Source: CAYQXJ01 sp964421565
GTDB lineage: Bacteria; Planctomycetota; Brocadiia; SM23-32
Length of the DNA: 64,000 nt
Direction: 5' to 3'
NCBI GenBank assembly: GCA_964421565.1
Contig: CAYQXJ010000001.1
Location: 1 to 64,000 of the forward strand
Shown: piece by piece, positions 16,301-24,400 of the stretch
Layout of the letters: the number at the start of each line of letters is the position of its first letter
Numbering within the stretch: the first letter of the stretch is position 1
The notes under the pieces: generated by a model
The model's database searches: none
What the model was told of the DNA's origin: nothing
The model's input: only the letters and a program-made list of their open reading frames with translations
Position numbers and translations under genes: made by a program

Positions 16301-18402
16301 TCTGCCACGGCGGTCACGGCGATGCCGGCCGCGCGGAACTGCACGGCGTGGAGCACCTGCGCCGTGAAGCGGGGCGGCACTTCCTGCGTCAACAGGTCGA
16401 GCCGCCAGTCGCTGTCGAAGAACTCGTAGAGCAGCCGGTTCTCGAAGCCCTGCAGGTAGTCCGGCGCGCGATCGGTGCGCAGCGAGGCCAGGTTCAGGCG
16501 CCCGTCCTCGACGGGGCGGACGTGCACCGAGACGTCGGCGCCGATGCCGAGCCAGCCGCGCAGGTGGGGAGCTTCGGCGATGCCTATGCCGGCAAGGGCT
16601 ATGGGGCCCTGTGGCACCTGCGCTGCCGAGACCACGCGAAAGTGGGCGCTGCCCGTGACGGGACGCCGGAACTGCACTGTTGCGCCCCCCTCCGCGGCAG
16701 CGATCCAGGTCTCAATGGACGGCCCCTCCACACTCTCCACGGCGAGGTCCTCCGGCATCAGCAGCGTCACGCGCTCCAGTGGGCGACGGGTGACTTCGAG
16801 CAGGAACAGGGTGTCGCGCCGCAGGCGTTTGTCACCGACGGTTACGTGATCCTGCACGCTGCCCCGGATCTCGGGGGTGAGCTCAAGGACGTCGATCTGC
16901 GCAGCGGGCTCGGCGTCGCGCCGGGCATAGGCCATGGCGGTTTCGGCCTTCCGCAGCCAGTCGCAGAGGGCGTCGGGACGAACACGTCCCCCTTCGTCAG
17001 TGCCGGCGGCCTGCAACTGCACGTCGGCGCTGTGGGCGATCGCCATCTCGTAATGCACGGTATCGGCCGGCCAGGGAACCGGCGGACTGAGGGCTAGCCT
17101 GCCCGGCCCGCCGGTCAGATGCTCGGTTGTCAGCTCCAGTGCGATCTCGCTCGGGGCGTCATCGGCGAGCGTAAGGTGCAGCTCACGTCCCTGCTGAGAC
17201 CACGTGCGCACGGGCCCTCGCAACAGCCGCACGAAGTGCCCCGCCGGCAGCGTAAGGCGCGCGTCGCTGGGCCTCTCTGCGGATGGGGTGAGGGCGAGGC
17301 GGTGCCGGCCGCGTGTACTGAAGCGAGAAACGTTGTAGAGGCTCGCCACTTCCGCGCGCCACCGCGGGTCAACCGGCAGGATGCGCAGCGCCACGCGCGG
17401 ATCCCGTCCCCGGAAGGTGCACGCAAGCCGGGCGCTGTCGGGCGGCGTCTGCAACGCGTCGCTCAGCTCGCAGAAGGTCAGCTCGTGGCGGGCGCCCGTG
17501 ACGCGCACGGTGCCACTGCGCCGCTGCGCACCCCCCATCCCGAACAGTGGCAGCGGCAACAGCCAGCCCTCTTTCTGCTCGTGTGATTGCCCCTCCAGGC
17601 GGCACGTCAGGCGAACGGAACCCGGCGCGCGACGGGGCAGTTGCACGGTGAGCCGACCGTTCTCTATCCGCCACTGGCCGGGCTGCGCAAGCTGCACGTC
17701 GGTGACGGTGGCCTGCGCGGGCAAGGAGACCCATGCAGAATCGGCGCCCGCCTCGCCGAACTCGAAGGTGAGCGTGACACGGTCGCTGTAGTCGGCCCCG
17801 CGCTGGTGCAGGTCGTGCTCTTCGTGCACGGAGTATCGCCCCGGTCTCGGCGGAGGACGCCGCGCCCAGCTCAGCCTCAAGCCCGGCGCTCCGGCGGGCA
17901 CCACGCGAAACCGCGACACGTCCTGCGCCGCCTCGAGGGGTTCGACAACGGCGCTTTCGGCGCTCAGCGCGATGTCCGGTTCGTTGAACGCGACCTCAAC
18001 GGTTGTGGATACTGCCGGCGGCAACGGCAGAACGGCCGTGCGGCCGCCGCCCGCTTTCTGAGCGGTGCGCACGCGTCCCCTTATCGCCAGTTCGCCACGC
18101 CAGCCGCACGGCACGACGGCGCGCAGACCCGACGGGGCGCGGCTAACGACGATGCGGCCATCGAGGCCGTCGATCCCCTCCAGAACATCGAGCGGCCCGA
18201 GCAGGGCGACACTGGCTTCGCCGTCGGCGTGACTGTGCAGTTGCACTCGGTAAGTAAGCAGCAGGTAGCCGCCTTCGGCGCGCGCGTGCACGCGAGCGTT
18301 GCGGCAGGGGTTGGGCGGGTGAGCCGATGCGGTGGCGGAGGCGGAGAGCAGCACGACGGTCATGCACAGCAGCGCGAGCGGGAAGGCCGAACGATGCTGC
18401 AT
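13345..18402 (-). CDS. Giant membrane protein with beta-rich repeats and two pilin-like modules, function unknown
   Basis: A 1685-residue protein. It has a signal peptide (about 1-26), then about 1000 residues of beta-rich sequence with at least three units resembling those of the neighbouring 1251-residue protein. A two-helix membrane segment follows (about 1020-1065). Next is a type IV pilin-like module (MLMPALEKTRRQA, then NLHEIGLGIQAYR, then LFADGAV near 1169), resembling planctomycete DUF1559/H-X9-DG proteins. A second copy without the hydrophobic helix follows (NLHNVGVGISMYR near 1314, LFADGSV near 1394). Then come a TPR-like pair (about 1430-1490) and C-terminal membrane helices. An in-frame ATG lies 84 bases upstream, but ATG 18402 has GGAGG 6 bases before it and begins the signal peptide. 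The product is probably a large envelope protein. Confidence 0.72.
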   Translation of the reverse strand: MQHRSAFPLALLCMTVVLLSASATASAHPPNPCRNARVHARAEGGYLLLTYRVQLHSHADGEASVALLGPLDVLEGIDGLDGRIVVSRAPSGLRAVVPCGWRGELAIRGRVRTAQKAGGGRTAVLPLPPAVSTTVEVAFNEPDIALSAESAVVEPLEAAQDVSRFRVVPAGAPGLRLSWARRPPPRPGRYSVHEEHDLHQRGADYSDRVTLTFEFGEAGADSAWVSLPAQATVTDVQLAQPGQWRIENGRLTVQLPRRAPGSVRLTCRLEGQSHEQKEGWLLPLPLFGMGGAQRRSGTVRVTGARHELTFCELSDALQTPPDSARLACTFRGRDPRVALRILPVDPRWRAEVASLYNVSRFSTRGRHRLALTPSAERPSDARLTLPAGHFVRLLRGPVRTWSQQGRELHLTLADDAPSEIALELTTEHLTGGPGRLALSPPVPWPADTVHYEMAIAHSADVQLQAAGTDEGGRVRPDALCDWLRKAETAMAYARRDAEPAAQIDVLELTPEIRGSVQDHVTVGDKRLRRDTLFLLEVTRRPLERVTLLMPEDLAVESVEGPSIETWIAAAEGGATVQFRRPVTGSAHFRVVSAAQVPQGPIALAGIGIAEAPHLRGWLGIGADVSVHVRPVEDGRLNLASLRTDRAPDYLQGFENRLLYEFFDSDWRLDLLTQEVPPRFTAQVLHAVQFRAAGIAVTAVADIQLTQGGLSELRLRLPPAAVAPELEAPNVVSVRWDGREGLVTFRGRQSGDLRCSVRYALRAEDDGRATVEPVRFVGAEQQSGLALLLQGRADVDVVPGRIPAELTAVEAAQNYPRWSWRRTEPAVGAWSYRGVDWSLPVETSAAMLSGQMLQAAVPVAKVETLVQDNGETLNHLRLFVVNTTQQFLSLDLAALHPETRLIGTYVYGEPLKPFREGPTKLRLPLFTSEKASQVGMSVIDVTFAVPQPGLGALRRETMSTPELGVNVGRMEWTLRVPPEYHIAAVAGNMHKAAAPPQPQSLGGRAAAAGWAFLREHTAAVIALGVLAAVVAIARSLWAHPKLRRQVVPRWVSWVLLSVVILMMAAMLMPALEKTRRQAAVTAERSNLHEIGLGIQAYRIDHAGAYPASLNVLVQEGYLSNRNVLTSPQAEDLHVVYDPPPADAPAQTAVAYFLGPSIEDGTSVLFADGAVTWAPIDEQRRLINPRTGELIARLPPPGTERLATKRTFATTEVATDELAGALAAGQQMARQGEAAPAAADALSLQVDRALVAANQKRLEKARTRYRKEHAGREPASAEEMAPYVEDSRLREALRALKSIEPSRVRLAAEVPAESHNLHNVGVGISMYRQQSDGEYPSNLQELVELGYIEDASVLRSLQGPDVRLVYRRPPADADGDTVVAYFYSPHRESQTLLFADGSVRHAETQDGRLVTPSTSEVIRESDVAVAKTPERAAQTLARRRYNLGLQFMRDGDYPEAEEQLLSAIQHDEDYQQARRQLQRVRALRRATGKEAAEQKGVSVDRDLAELRALQEQFEQRAAAGDWQVAHVGGPEVGPPPQQSEPPPDMPPRRVRASLVHQLEGGRSLGAMPIEIDFPAPQTVLYRFEKPYLGRGHANLSFRVVPAGAVVLAELVLAAAALLAFGLLHRRSRQRAATFAAAGLLLSLAVVYGAPPLPSALPAAAALVLAACLAGEAVQSAAHYLKRQTTDA

Positions 18403-18538
18403 CGGGGACCTCCGGGTTATCTCACCATGTTCTGCCTGCAGGTATGTGTAGCGCAACGCGGCGGGAAGTTCCCAATGCATGGGCACGCATCGCCGCGTCG
18501 CCGTTTCTGCCTGCGTTCAGGCAGGAGCTAAAGCAACC

Positions 18539-18565
18539 ATGTAATATCATGAACTATCATTACAT
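18539..18565. promoter_or_regulatory. AT-rich dyad at the giant-protein transcription start
   Basis: Perfect 7-base arms ATGTAAT (18539-18545) and ATTACAT (18559-18565) are separated by 13 bases. TATCAT occurs three times in or beside the element. It lies directly downstream of the minus-strand -10 box and spans the expected start point, where a repressor would block transcription. The binding protein is unknown. Confidence 0.45.
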
Positions 18566-18568
18566 ATC

Positions 18569-18596
18569 ATTATACGGACGAAGCAGTGCCTGTCAA
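18569..18596 (-). promoter_or_regulatory. Perfect-consensus sigma-70 promoter for the giant-protein operon
   Basis: On the minus strand TTGACA (18596-18591) and TATAAT (18574-18569) are separated by 16 bases. Both hexamers match the consensus exactly. The expected start is near 18562, giving a leader of about 160 bases before ATG 18402. It is the best-matched promoter in the window. Confidence 0.75.
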
Positions 18597-18691
18597 GGCT
18601 TTTTTGCAGCAGTCCGGGGGCTGTTAGGCGATTGGTTCTTCTGGCCTTTGGCGCACGCGGGCACGCGAGCGCCACGCTACCCCGCGCACCT

Positions 18692-18719
18692 TTGACTCTG
18701 CCGTGCAGTCGGCTAATCT
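18692..18719 (+). promoter_or_regulatory. Sigma-70-like promoter for rbsK
   Basis: TTGACT (18692-18697), a 16-base spacer and TAATCT (18714-18719) lie about 70 bases before the rbsK ATG. The -35 matches five of six consensus bases. It would drive the ribokinase gene and possibly the oxidoreductase and GH3 genes after it. Confidence 0.55.
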
Positions 18720-18787
18720 TGACGTGCGGCGTGGAAACGGACTGCGAGAGCGCGCTTGCGCGCGAGCGGGGAGCGGGAGATGCGGGG

Positions 18788-19720
18788 ATGACGATCGAGA
18801 AGAAGCGGCCGAAGGTCTGCGTGATCGGGGCGTGCAACACCGACCTGGTCAGCTATGTGCCCCGCCTGCCGCGCATGGGCGAGACGCTGCACGGCAGCGA
18901 GTTCCAGATGGGTTTCGGCGGCAAGGGCGCCAACCAGGCCGTGATGGCCGCCCGCCTCGGGGCGGACGTGGTGATGATCGGCAAGGTCGGACGCGACATA
19001 TTCGGGGAGAACACCCTGGAGAACTTCGCCTCGGTCGGAGTCGACACCACCCACGTGGAGTTCGCCGACGAGGCCGCCTCCGGCGTTGCCCCCATCGCCG
19101 TGGACGAGGCAGGCAACAACGCGATCATCATCGTAATGGGTGCCAATGATCTGATCACCGACGCGCAGATCGAAGCCGCCCGGGCCGACATCGCCGCATC
19201 GGACGTGCTGGTCTGCCAGCTCGAGATACCCCTCGGCGCCAACCTGAAGGCCCTCTCGGTGGCGAAGGAGCAGGGCGTTACGACCATCCTCAACCCGGCG
19301 CCCGCACGGCAGGATCTGCCCGAGCGGATATACGAGCTGAGCGACGTCATATGCCCGAACGAGAGCGAGACGGAGATACTGACCGGGCACTCGGTGGACG
19401 ATCGGCAGGAGGCCGAATCGGCTGCGCGCCTGCTGCTCGAACGCGGCGCCTCGGTGGTGATCCTTACGCTCGGGGCCCGGGGCGCGCTGCTGGTTACGCA
19501 GCACGACGCCGTGCACGTGCCGGCCCAGCAGGTGGACGCGGTCGACTCGACGGGCGCCGGCGACGCCTTTATCGGCAGCCTGGCCTGTTTCATGGCCCGG
19601 GGGCGCGAACTGCCCGCGTGCGTCGAACGCGCCTGCGCCATCGCCACACGCACCGTGCTGAAGCCCGGCACGCAGAGTTCCTTCCCCGAGCGCGAGGAGG
19701 TGGCCGACCTGCTGCAGTGA
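18788..19720 (+). CDS. rbsK: Ribokinase (PfkB family sugar kinase)
   Basis: A 310-residue PfkB-family kinase that most likely phosphorylates ribose to ribose 5-phosphate with ATP. It shows the N-terminal signature GFGGKGANQAVMAARLG and the C-terminal PfkB signature DSTGAGDAF, whose Asp is the catalytic base. Length and GGKGANQA agree with true ribokinases, although related deoxyribose or nucleoside kinases cannot be excluded. The frame is open upstream, but ATG 18788 gives the usual family N terminus, with GGGAGA upstream and a promoter about 70 bases before. An oxidoreductase and a GH3 glycosidase follow on the same strand, which fits a pentose or general sugar-use cluster. Confidence 0.88.
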   Translation: MTIEKKRPKVCVIGACNTDLVSYVPRLPRMGETLHGSEFQMGFGGKGANQAVMAARLGADVVMIGKVGRDIFGENTLENFASVGVDTTHVEFADEAASGVAPIAVDEAGNNAIIIVMGANDLITDAQIEAARADIAASDVLVCQLEIPLGANLKALSVAKEQGVTTILNPAPARQDLPERIYELSDVICPNESETEILTGHSVDDRQEAESAARLLLERGASVVILTLGARGALLVTQHDAVHVPAQQVDAVDSTGAGDAFIGSLACFMARGRELPACVERACAIATRTVLKPGTQSSFPEREEVADLLQ

Positions 19721-19771
19721 AGCAGCGGGCGGTGCGCCCTTCATAACTAACATCAGATGCGGGAGCAGTAC

Positions 19772-20875
19772 ATGTCAGAACGAGAAGTCAGGATCGGAAT
19801 CATCGGCACCGGCGCGATTGGCAACAGGCACCTGAAGAGATACGGCAGCATCGACGGGGCGAAGGTGGTCGCCGTGGCGGACATACGCGAGGACGCCGCC
19901 CGCAAGGCGGCCGAAGAGCACGGGGTGGAGCACGTCTACACGGACTACCATGAGTTGCTTGAGCGCGACGACATCGAGGCCGTCGACGTCTGCCTGCACA
20001 ACATGCTGCACCGCCCGGTGAGCTGCGACGCCATGTGTGCCGGAAAGCACGTATACTGCGAGAAGCCGATCGCGGCGCTCTACCGCGACGGCAGGGCCAT
20101 GCTCGATTGCTCGCACCAGACGGGCCGGATGCTGCACATACAGATCGGCACCATGTTCGGCGCCGCGCCGCGCGCCGCGCGCGAGGTGGTCGACTCGGGT
20201 CGCTGCGGCGAGATATACCACGGACGGGCCTACGTCAACCTGAAGCACTCTCGCCCCTTCGTCGACGGCAAGAACTCCCCCGCCTTCGTGCAGAAGTCGA
20301 ACTCCGGTGGCGGGGCGCTCATCGACTGGGGCATCTACGTTATCTGCCAGGTGCTATGGCAGATGGGTAACCCCGCCCCGACGCGGATCACAGGGCAGAC
20401 GTACGATCGAGTGCCCATGGACGCGGCGCGCCGGCGGGAGAGCGGCTACGACGTCGAGGAGTTGGGCTGCGGTTTCGTGCACTTCGACAACGGCGCGACG
20501 ATGGACATCCTCGCCGCGTGGGCGTTGAATCTGGACGAGCAGGCCAGTTGCTGCGTGGCCGGGGACCTCGGCGGAATCCTGTTCGCCCCCTTCTTCAACC
20601 GCGACGTGCCGCCCGTGCACTTCTTCTCCGCCGTGCAGGAGCCGTGGACCCGCGAGCCGCTCGACCTCGACGCCGCCAGGCAGCGGTGGGCCGAGGCCGG
20701 CGACGCGGACGCCTACGACAGCCCGCAGAACCACTGGGTGCGCGTGCTCCAGGGCAAGGTGCCCCTGATGCCGACGGCCAAGGTGGCCCTCAACATGATC
20801 CTGATCGCGGAGGGCATCTACCGGGCGGTCGAGCTCGGTCGGGAGGTCCGCGCCGAGGAGATAACGGGGCAGTAG
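19772..20875 (+). CDS. Gfo/Idh/MocA family NAD(P)-dependent oxidoreductase
   Basis: A 367-residue sugar or inositol dehydrogenase-like protein. The N-terminal Rossmann fold begins IGIIGTGAIGNRH, and the characteristic CEKPIAAL carries the EKP lysine. The C-terminal alpha/beta domain is the family's substrate and oligomer domain (about residues 130-367). ATG 19772 has CGGGAG 6 bases upstream; an ATG 15 bases earlier is in frame. The gene follows rbsK and precedes a GH3 glycosidase, so the substrate is probably a sugar released by that enzyme. The exact sugar cannot be deduced, because members of this family act on many polyols, sugars and glycosides. Confidence 0.85.
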   Translation: MSEREVRIGIIGTGAIGNRHLKRYGSIDGAKVVAVADIREDAARKAAEEHGVEHVYTDYHELLERDDIEAVDVCLHNMLHRPVSCDAMCAGKHVYCEKPIAALYRDGRAMLDCSHQTGRMLHIQIGTMFGAAPRAAREVVDSGRCGEIYHGRAYVNLKHSRPFVDGKNSPAFVQKSNSGGGALIDWGIYVICQVLWQMGNPAPTRITGQTYDRVPMDAARRRESGYDVEELGCGFVHFDNGATMDILAAWALNLDEQASCCVAGDLGGILFAPFFNRDVPPVHFFSAVQEPWTREPLDLDAARQRWAEAGDADAYDSPQNHWVRVLQGKVPLMPTAKVALNMILIAEGIYRAVELGREVRAEEITGQ

Positions 20876-20990
20876 CGGGCCGCGGCGCCGACTGCGGCGC
20901 GTTGCCCCTCACAGCGCCCGGCGTTATCATCGGGGCGCGTGTCCGTTGAGGTGAACACTTCCGCAAAGACGCCCAAGGAGGGCAGCAGGC

Positions 20991-23114
20991 ATGGCCGGAA
21001 GGGACGGCGTCGCCTACAGGGATGCATCCCTGCCCCTCGAGCAGCGCGTCGCCGACCTCGTCGGCCGCATGACGCTGGAGGAGAAGGTCTCCCAGATACG
21101 CTCGCGTTCCCCTGCGATACCGCGACTCGACATCCCCGAATATCACTGGGGCGGCGAGTGCCTGCACGGGCTGGTGCACACCGGCCGGGCGACCGTCTTC
21201 CCGTCCGCCATCGCCTTCGGGGCCACCTTCGACACGGGGCTCGTGCGGCGCGTGGCCTCGGCGATCGGCGACGAAGCGCGGGCGAAGTACCACGACCCGG
21301 CCTGGCAGAGCCCGAGCGTGGCCATCACATTCTGGACGCCGAATATCAACATCGTGCGCGACCCCCGCTGGGGCCGCGCGCAGGAGACCTACGGGGAGGA
21401 CCCCTTCCTGACCGGCACTATCGGCGCCGCGTTTGTGCGCGGCCTGCAGGGGGGCCATCCCCGTTACCTGAAGGCCACCGCATGCGCCAAGCACTACGCC
21501 GTGCACAACGGGCCGGAACACCTGCGCCGGGCCTTCGACGCGCGCGTGAGCCTGAAGGACCTGCACGAGAGCTACCTGCCGGCGTTCCGCATGCTCATCG
21601 ACGCCGGAGTGGCGAGCGTGATGGCCACCTACAACCGCGTCAACGGCGAGCCCTGCCCCTGCAGCACCATGCTGCTGCGCGACATCCTGCGCGAAGACTG
21701 GGGTTTCCAGGGGTTCGTAACCTCCGACGCCGGGGCCATCCAGGCGGCGCACGAGCACCACAAGGCTACGCGTGACCGGCTCGATTCCGCCGTCCAGGCC
21801 ATCAAGGCCGGCTGTGACATGGAGATCGGTTCCGACTGTTATGACGAGCTGCCGGCGGCCGTTGAGCGCGGGCTGGTGGATGAAGCGGACATCGACCTGG
21901 CGCTCAGCCGCGTGCTGACGGCGCGCTTCCGCCTCGGCATGTTCGACGAGCCGCGCAACGTGCCGTTCGCGCGCACCTCGGGCAACGTCATTCAATGCGA
22001 TGGGCACATCGCCCTGGCGCGCGAGGCTGCGGTCAAATCCGTCGTGATGCTCAAGAACAACGGCGTGCTGCCGCTGGGGCGGGAGCACAAGACGGTTTTC
22101 GTGACCGGGCCGAACTCGGTCGACCTCGACGTGCTGCTGGGCAACTTCTACCGCGGGGCCTCGGCACGGCTGGTCAGCATTCTGGAAGGGGTGGTCGGCG
22201 CTGCGCCGGATGGAACGGCCGTTACCTGCATGACGGGCAGCTTCCTGAAACACGAACCCGACTATGCGTCCAGTTGGCCCGTCGGGCTTGCCGAATGGGC
22301 CGACGCCGTGGTTGCGGTCGTCGGCGTATCCCCGCTCATGGAGGGTGAGGACGGTGAATGCATCGGGTCGATGAACGGCGGAGACCGCGACCGGCTGGAG
22401 CTGCCGCCGAACCAGGTGGAGTTCGTTCGTAACATCGCGGGCGCAGGCAAGCCGCTGGTGCTGGTGGTGACCGGCGGCACGCCGGTGGCCATGCCCGAGC
22501 TGCATGAACTGGCGGACGCCGCCCTCTTCGTCTGGTACCCGGGGGAGCAGGGCGGGGCGGCCGTCGGCGACCTGCTGTTCGGCCACGAGTCGCCGTCAGG
22601 CCGCCTGCCGATGACGTTTCCCAGGACGACCGCCGAGCTGCCGGCATTCGAGGACTACTCAATGGCCGGCCGGACCTACCGCTTCATGCAAAGGGAGCCG
22701 CTCTACCCGTTCGGCTTCGGGCTCAGCTACACGCGCTTCGAATACGGGCCGCTCGTGCTCTCGGCGAACCGGCTCGAGCGCGGTCAGCCCGTCGGTGTTG
22801 CCGTGGAGGTAACGAACGTGGGCGGGCGAGAGGCAGAGGAAGTTGTGCAACTCTACCTGAGCGACGACGAGGCGAGCGTGCGCGTGCCACGCTGCTCACT
22901 GGTGGGTTTTCGGCGGATATCGCTCGAGCCGGCCGAGTCGAAGACGGTGGAGTTCGACATCACACCGCAGATGATGGAGGTCGTTCTTGACGATGGCACG
23001 CGGGCGCTCGAGCCGGGCAGCTTCACGGTGGTGGTCGGCGGTTCGTTGCCCGGCCGGCGCAGCGTGCAGCTCGGGGCGCCGGAGCCGGCAAAGGGGCAGT
23101 TCGAGCTTACCTGA
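20991..23114 (+). CDS. Glycoside hydrolase family 3 (beta-xylosidase/beta-glucosidase type)
   Basis: A 707-residue GH3 enzyme with the usual order. The N-terminal (beta/alpha)8-like domain has DPRWGRAQETYGEDP and the CAKHYAVH motif. The catalytic nucleophile is Asp246, in GFVTSDAGAI. The alpha/beta sandwich domain runs from about 330 to 560, and a fibronectin III-like C-terminal domain contains VEVTNVGGREAEEVVQLYL. The overall form is closest to beta-xylosidases and xylan 1,4-beta-xylosidases, but glucosidase activity is also possible. No signal peptide is seen, so it probably cleaves imported oligosaccharides in the cytoplasm. AAGGAGG about 9 bases before ATG 20991 sets the start. The gene lies 115 bases after the oxidoreductase gene on the same strand. 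Confidence 0.9.
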   Translation: MAGRDGVAYRDASLPLEQRVADLVGRMTLEEKVSQIRSRSPAIPRLDIPEYHWGGECLHGLVHTGRATVFPSAIAFGATFDTGLVRRVASAIGDEARAKYHDPAWQSPSVAITFWTPNINIVRDPRWGRAQETYGEDPFLTGTIGAAFVRGLQGGHPRYLKATACAKHYAVHNGPEHLRRAFDARVSLKDLHESYLPAFRMLIDAGVASVMATYNRVNGEPCPCSTMLLRDILREDWGFQGFVTSDAGAIQAAHEHHKATRDRLDSAVQAIKAGCDMEIGSDCYDELPAAVERGLVDEADIDLALSRVLTARFRLGMFDEPRNVPFARTSGNVIQCDGHIALAREAAVKSVVMLKNNGVLPLGREHKTVFVTGPNSVDLDVLLGNFYRGASARLVSILEGVVGAAPDGTAVTCMTGSFLKHEPDYASSWPVGLAEWADAVVAVVGVSPLMEGEDGECIGSMNGGDRDRLELPPNQVEFVRNIAGAGKPLVLVVTGGTPVAMPELHELADAALFVWYPGEQGGAAVGDLLFGHESPSGRLPMTFPRTTAELPAFEDYSMAGRTYRFMQREPLYPFGFGLSYTRFEYGPLVLSANRLERGQPVGVAVEVTNVGGREAEEVVQLYLSDDEASVRVPRCSLVGFRRISLEPAESKTVEFDITPQMMEVVLDDGTRALEPGSFTVVVGGSLPGRRSVQLGAPEPAKGQFELT

Positions 23115-23309
23115 GCTGGCAGGGCAGACTTCCCCCAACTGGATGGGGATGGACGTGTGAAGACAACGGGCGTGACCGTGGAAGGGATCGCGGGCTCGTG
23201 ACTCTGCCCGGGCGAGCCGACCTCGACATGGAGCCGGACGAGGCGAGAATCGAGAGCCGCCAGGTCGTCACGTCGCCGTGGGCTGCGTCAGCGTGCGCAT
23301 GCGCCTTGC

Positions 23310-23531
23310 TCACGCCCGCCGGGCGCGCAAGCTGCCGGCCAGGAACCCCGCCAGGAATCCGAACGCTGTGGTCAGCAGCAGCAGCGCGAACCGCGGCATG
23401 CTGACCTGCCAGAAGAACACGCGCGTCTGCACCACCTCGCGGTTCTGGAATGCCAGCACGATCGCCGCTATGCCGACGATCAGGACGGCGATGATCCGGA
23501 CCTGACTCTTCGAGCCCGATTCCTTCGTCAT
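23310..23531 (-). CDS. Small LapA-like (DUF1049) membrane protein
   Basis: A 73-residue protein with two hydrophobic helices (about residues 12-28 and 45-65) and a short basic tail. The pattern AFQNREVVQTRVFFWQVSMP between the helices is characteristic of the LapA/DUF1049 domain, found in small inner-membrane proteins connected with envelope or lipopolysaccharide assembly. GAGGAGG about 8 bases before the ATG supports the start. It lies 27 bases after rex and is probably co-transcribed with it. Whether Rex control extends to it is inference. Confidence 0.75.
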   Translation of the reverse strand: MTKESGSKSQVRIIAVLIVGIAAIVLAFQNREVVQTRVFFWQVSMPRFALLLLTTAFGFLAGFLAGSLRARRA

Positions 23532-23558
23532 CTGGCCCTCGCCTCCTCTTGATAAGTG

Positions 23559-24236
23559 CTACGCTGGGTTGGCATCGCCAGCCGACGGCTCGGCCGCCTC
23601 GCCGCCTGCGGCCCGCCGCGCGAAGTAGGCAACCTTCTCCAGCGAGGCCGCCACGTCCATGTTCTCAACGAAGACCCCCTCGGGCAAGTGCAAGCGCACG
23701 GGCGCGAAGTGCAGCAACCCCCGCACACCGGACGTGACGAGTTGTTCGGCTACCTGCTGGGCCGCGGCTACGGGCACGGCGACGATGGCCGTGCGGATGC
23801 CGGCCTGTCGCACCACGCGCGGCATCTCCTCCACGTGGTAACAGCGACAGTCGCCGATCATGCGGTTGACCTTGAAGCGATCCCTGTCGAAGGCGACCGT
23901 AATGCGCAGGTTCGGCCGCCTGTCGCGGAAGAACTCGATGATGGCCCGCCCGAGGTTGCCGATGCCGACCAGGGCGACCTGCTCGGGGCACGGGCCGTCC
24001 AGGAACGCGCCGATGGCCCGTATCAGCTCGCGCGTGTCGTAGCCGTGAGCCGCGCTGCCGTGATAGCCAACCTCCATCAGATCGCGCCGCACCTGTGCGG
24101 GCGTCGCGCCGGCGGCGTCGGCGATCTGGTGGGAGTATACGTTGGACTCGCCGGCCCGTAGCATGCGGTTCAGCAGGGCCCTGTACAGGCTGAGCCGACC
24201 GATGGTGCGTTCGGAAGGCTCTGCGGATTTCGCCAT
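23559..24236 (-). CDS. rex: Redox-sensing transcriptional repressor Rex
   Basis: Rex senses the NADH/NAD+ ratio and represses fermentation, hydrogen and respiratory genes until NADH rises. This 225-residue protein has the N-terminal winged helix (about residues 10-80, with GRLSLYRALLNRM and QVRRDLMEVGYHG). A Rossmann domain follows with the nucleotide loop LVGIGNLGRAI, and then the C-terminal swapped helix. Longer in-frame starts exist, but ATG 24236 gives the usual length and has GGAGG upstream. A Rex-type operator and a promoter lie directly upstream, so it very probably controls itself. The fermentative hydrogenase and Wood-Ljungdahl genes in this window are natural Rex targets, yet I found no second clear site in front of them. 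Confidence 0.92.
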   Translation of the reverse strand: MAKSAEPSERTIGRLSLYRALLNRMLRAGESNVYSHQIADAAGATPAQVRRDLMEVGYHGSAAHGYDTRELIRAIGAFLDGPCPEQVALVGIGNLGRAIIEFFRDRRPNLRITVAFDRDRFKVNRMIGDCRCYHVEEMPRVVRQAGIRTAIVAVPVAAAQQVAEQLVTSGVRGLLHFAPVRLHLPEGVFVENMDVAASLEKVAYFARRAAGGEAAEPSAGDANPA

Positions 24237-24268
24237 GGGGCGGCGCCTCCGTCTGTGGTCGGCTGGGC

Positions 24269-24284
24269 TGTGATTCCTTTCACA
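24269..24284 (-). promoter_or_regulatory. Rex operator upstream of rex
   Basis: On the minus strand the site reads TGTGAAAGGAATCACA, with half-sites TGTGA and TCACA at 6-base spacing. This is the layout of known Rex operators (TGTGAAC-N3-TTCACA type). It lies 33-48 bases before the rex ATG and at the expected transcription start of the rex promoter, the right place for autorepression. Confidence 0.72.
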
Positions 24285-24288
24285 CAAA

Positions 24289-24317
24289 AGCCTATGCCCT
24301 GTCGGGGGGGAGGTCAA
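24289..24317 (-). promoter_or_regulatory. Sigma-70-like promoter of rex
   Basis: On the minus strand TTGACC (24317-24312), a 17-base spacer and TAGGCT (24294-24289) form a promoter whose start would fall inside the Rex operator at 24269-24284. The -35 is strong and the -10 is weak. Confidence 0.5.
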
Positions 24318-24400
24318 GCACCTGCCCGTAACCGGCCGCGCCTTGCGTCCGAGAGCGTGGCGCGCCCAACGAGCCCATTCTCAGCTCTTGCACAGGCTAC

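Larger units (their letters stand above)
18403..18787. other. Divergent promoter region between the giant-protein operon and rbsK
   Basis: No gene is visible in these 385 bases. The region separates two divergent transcription units and carries a promoter for each: 18569-18596 on the minus strand and 18692-18719 on the plus strand. It also contains an AT-rich dyad (18539-18565) and a small hairpin (18507-18524, arms CTGCCTG/CAGGCAG, 4-base loop) in the leader of the giant-protein mRNA. The block 18537-18575 is strikingly AT-rich against the high-GC background. Confidence 0.7.
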
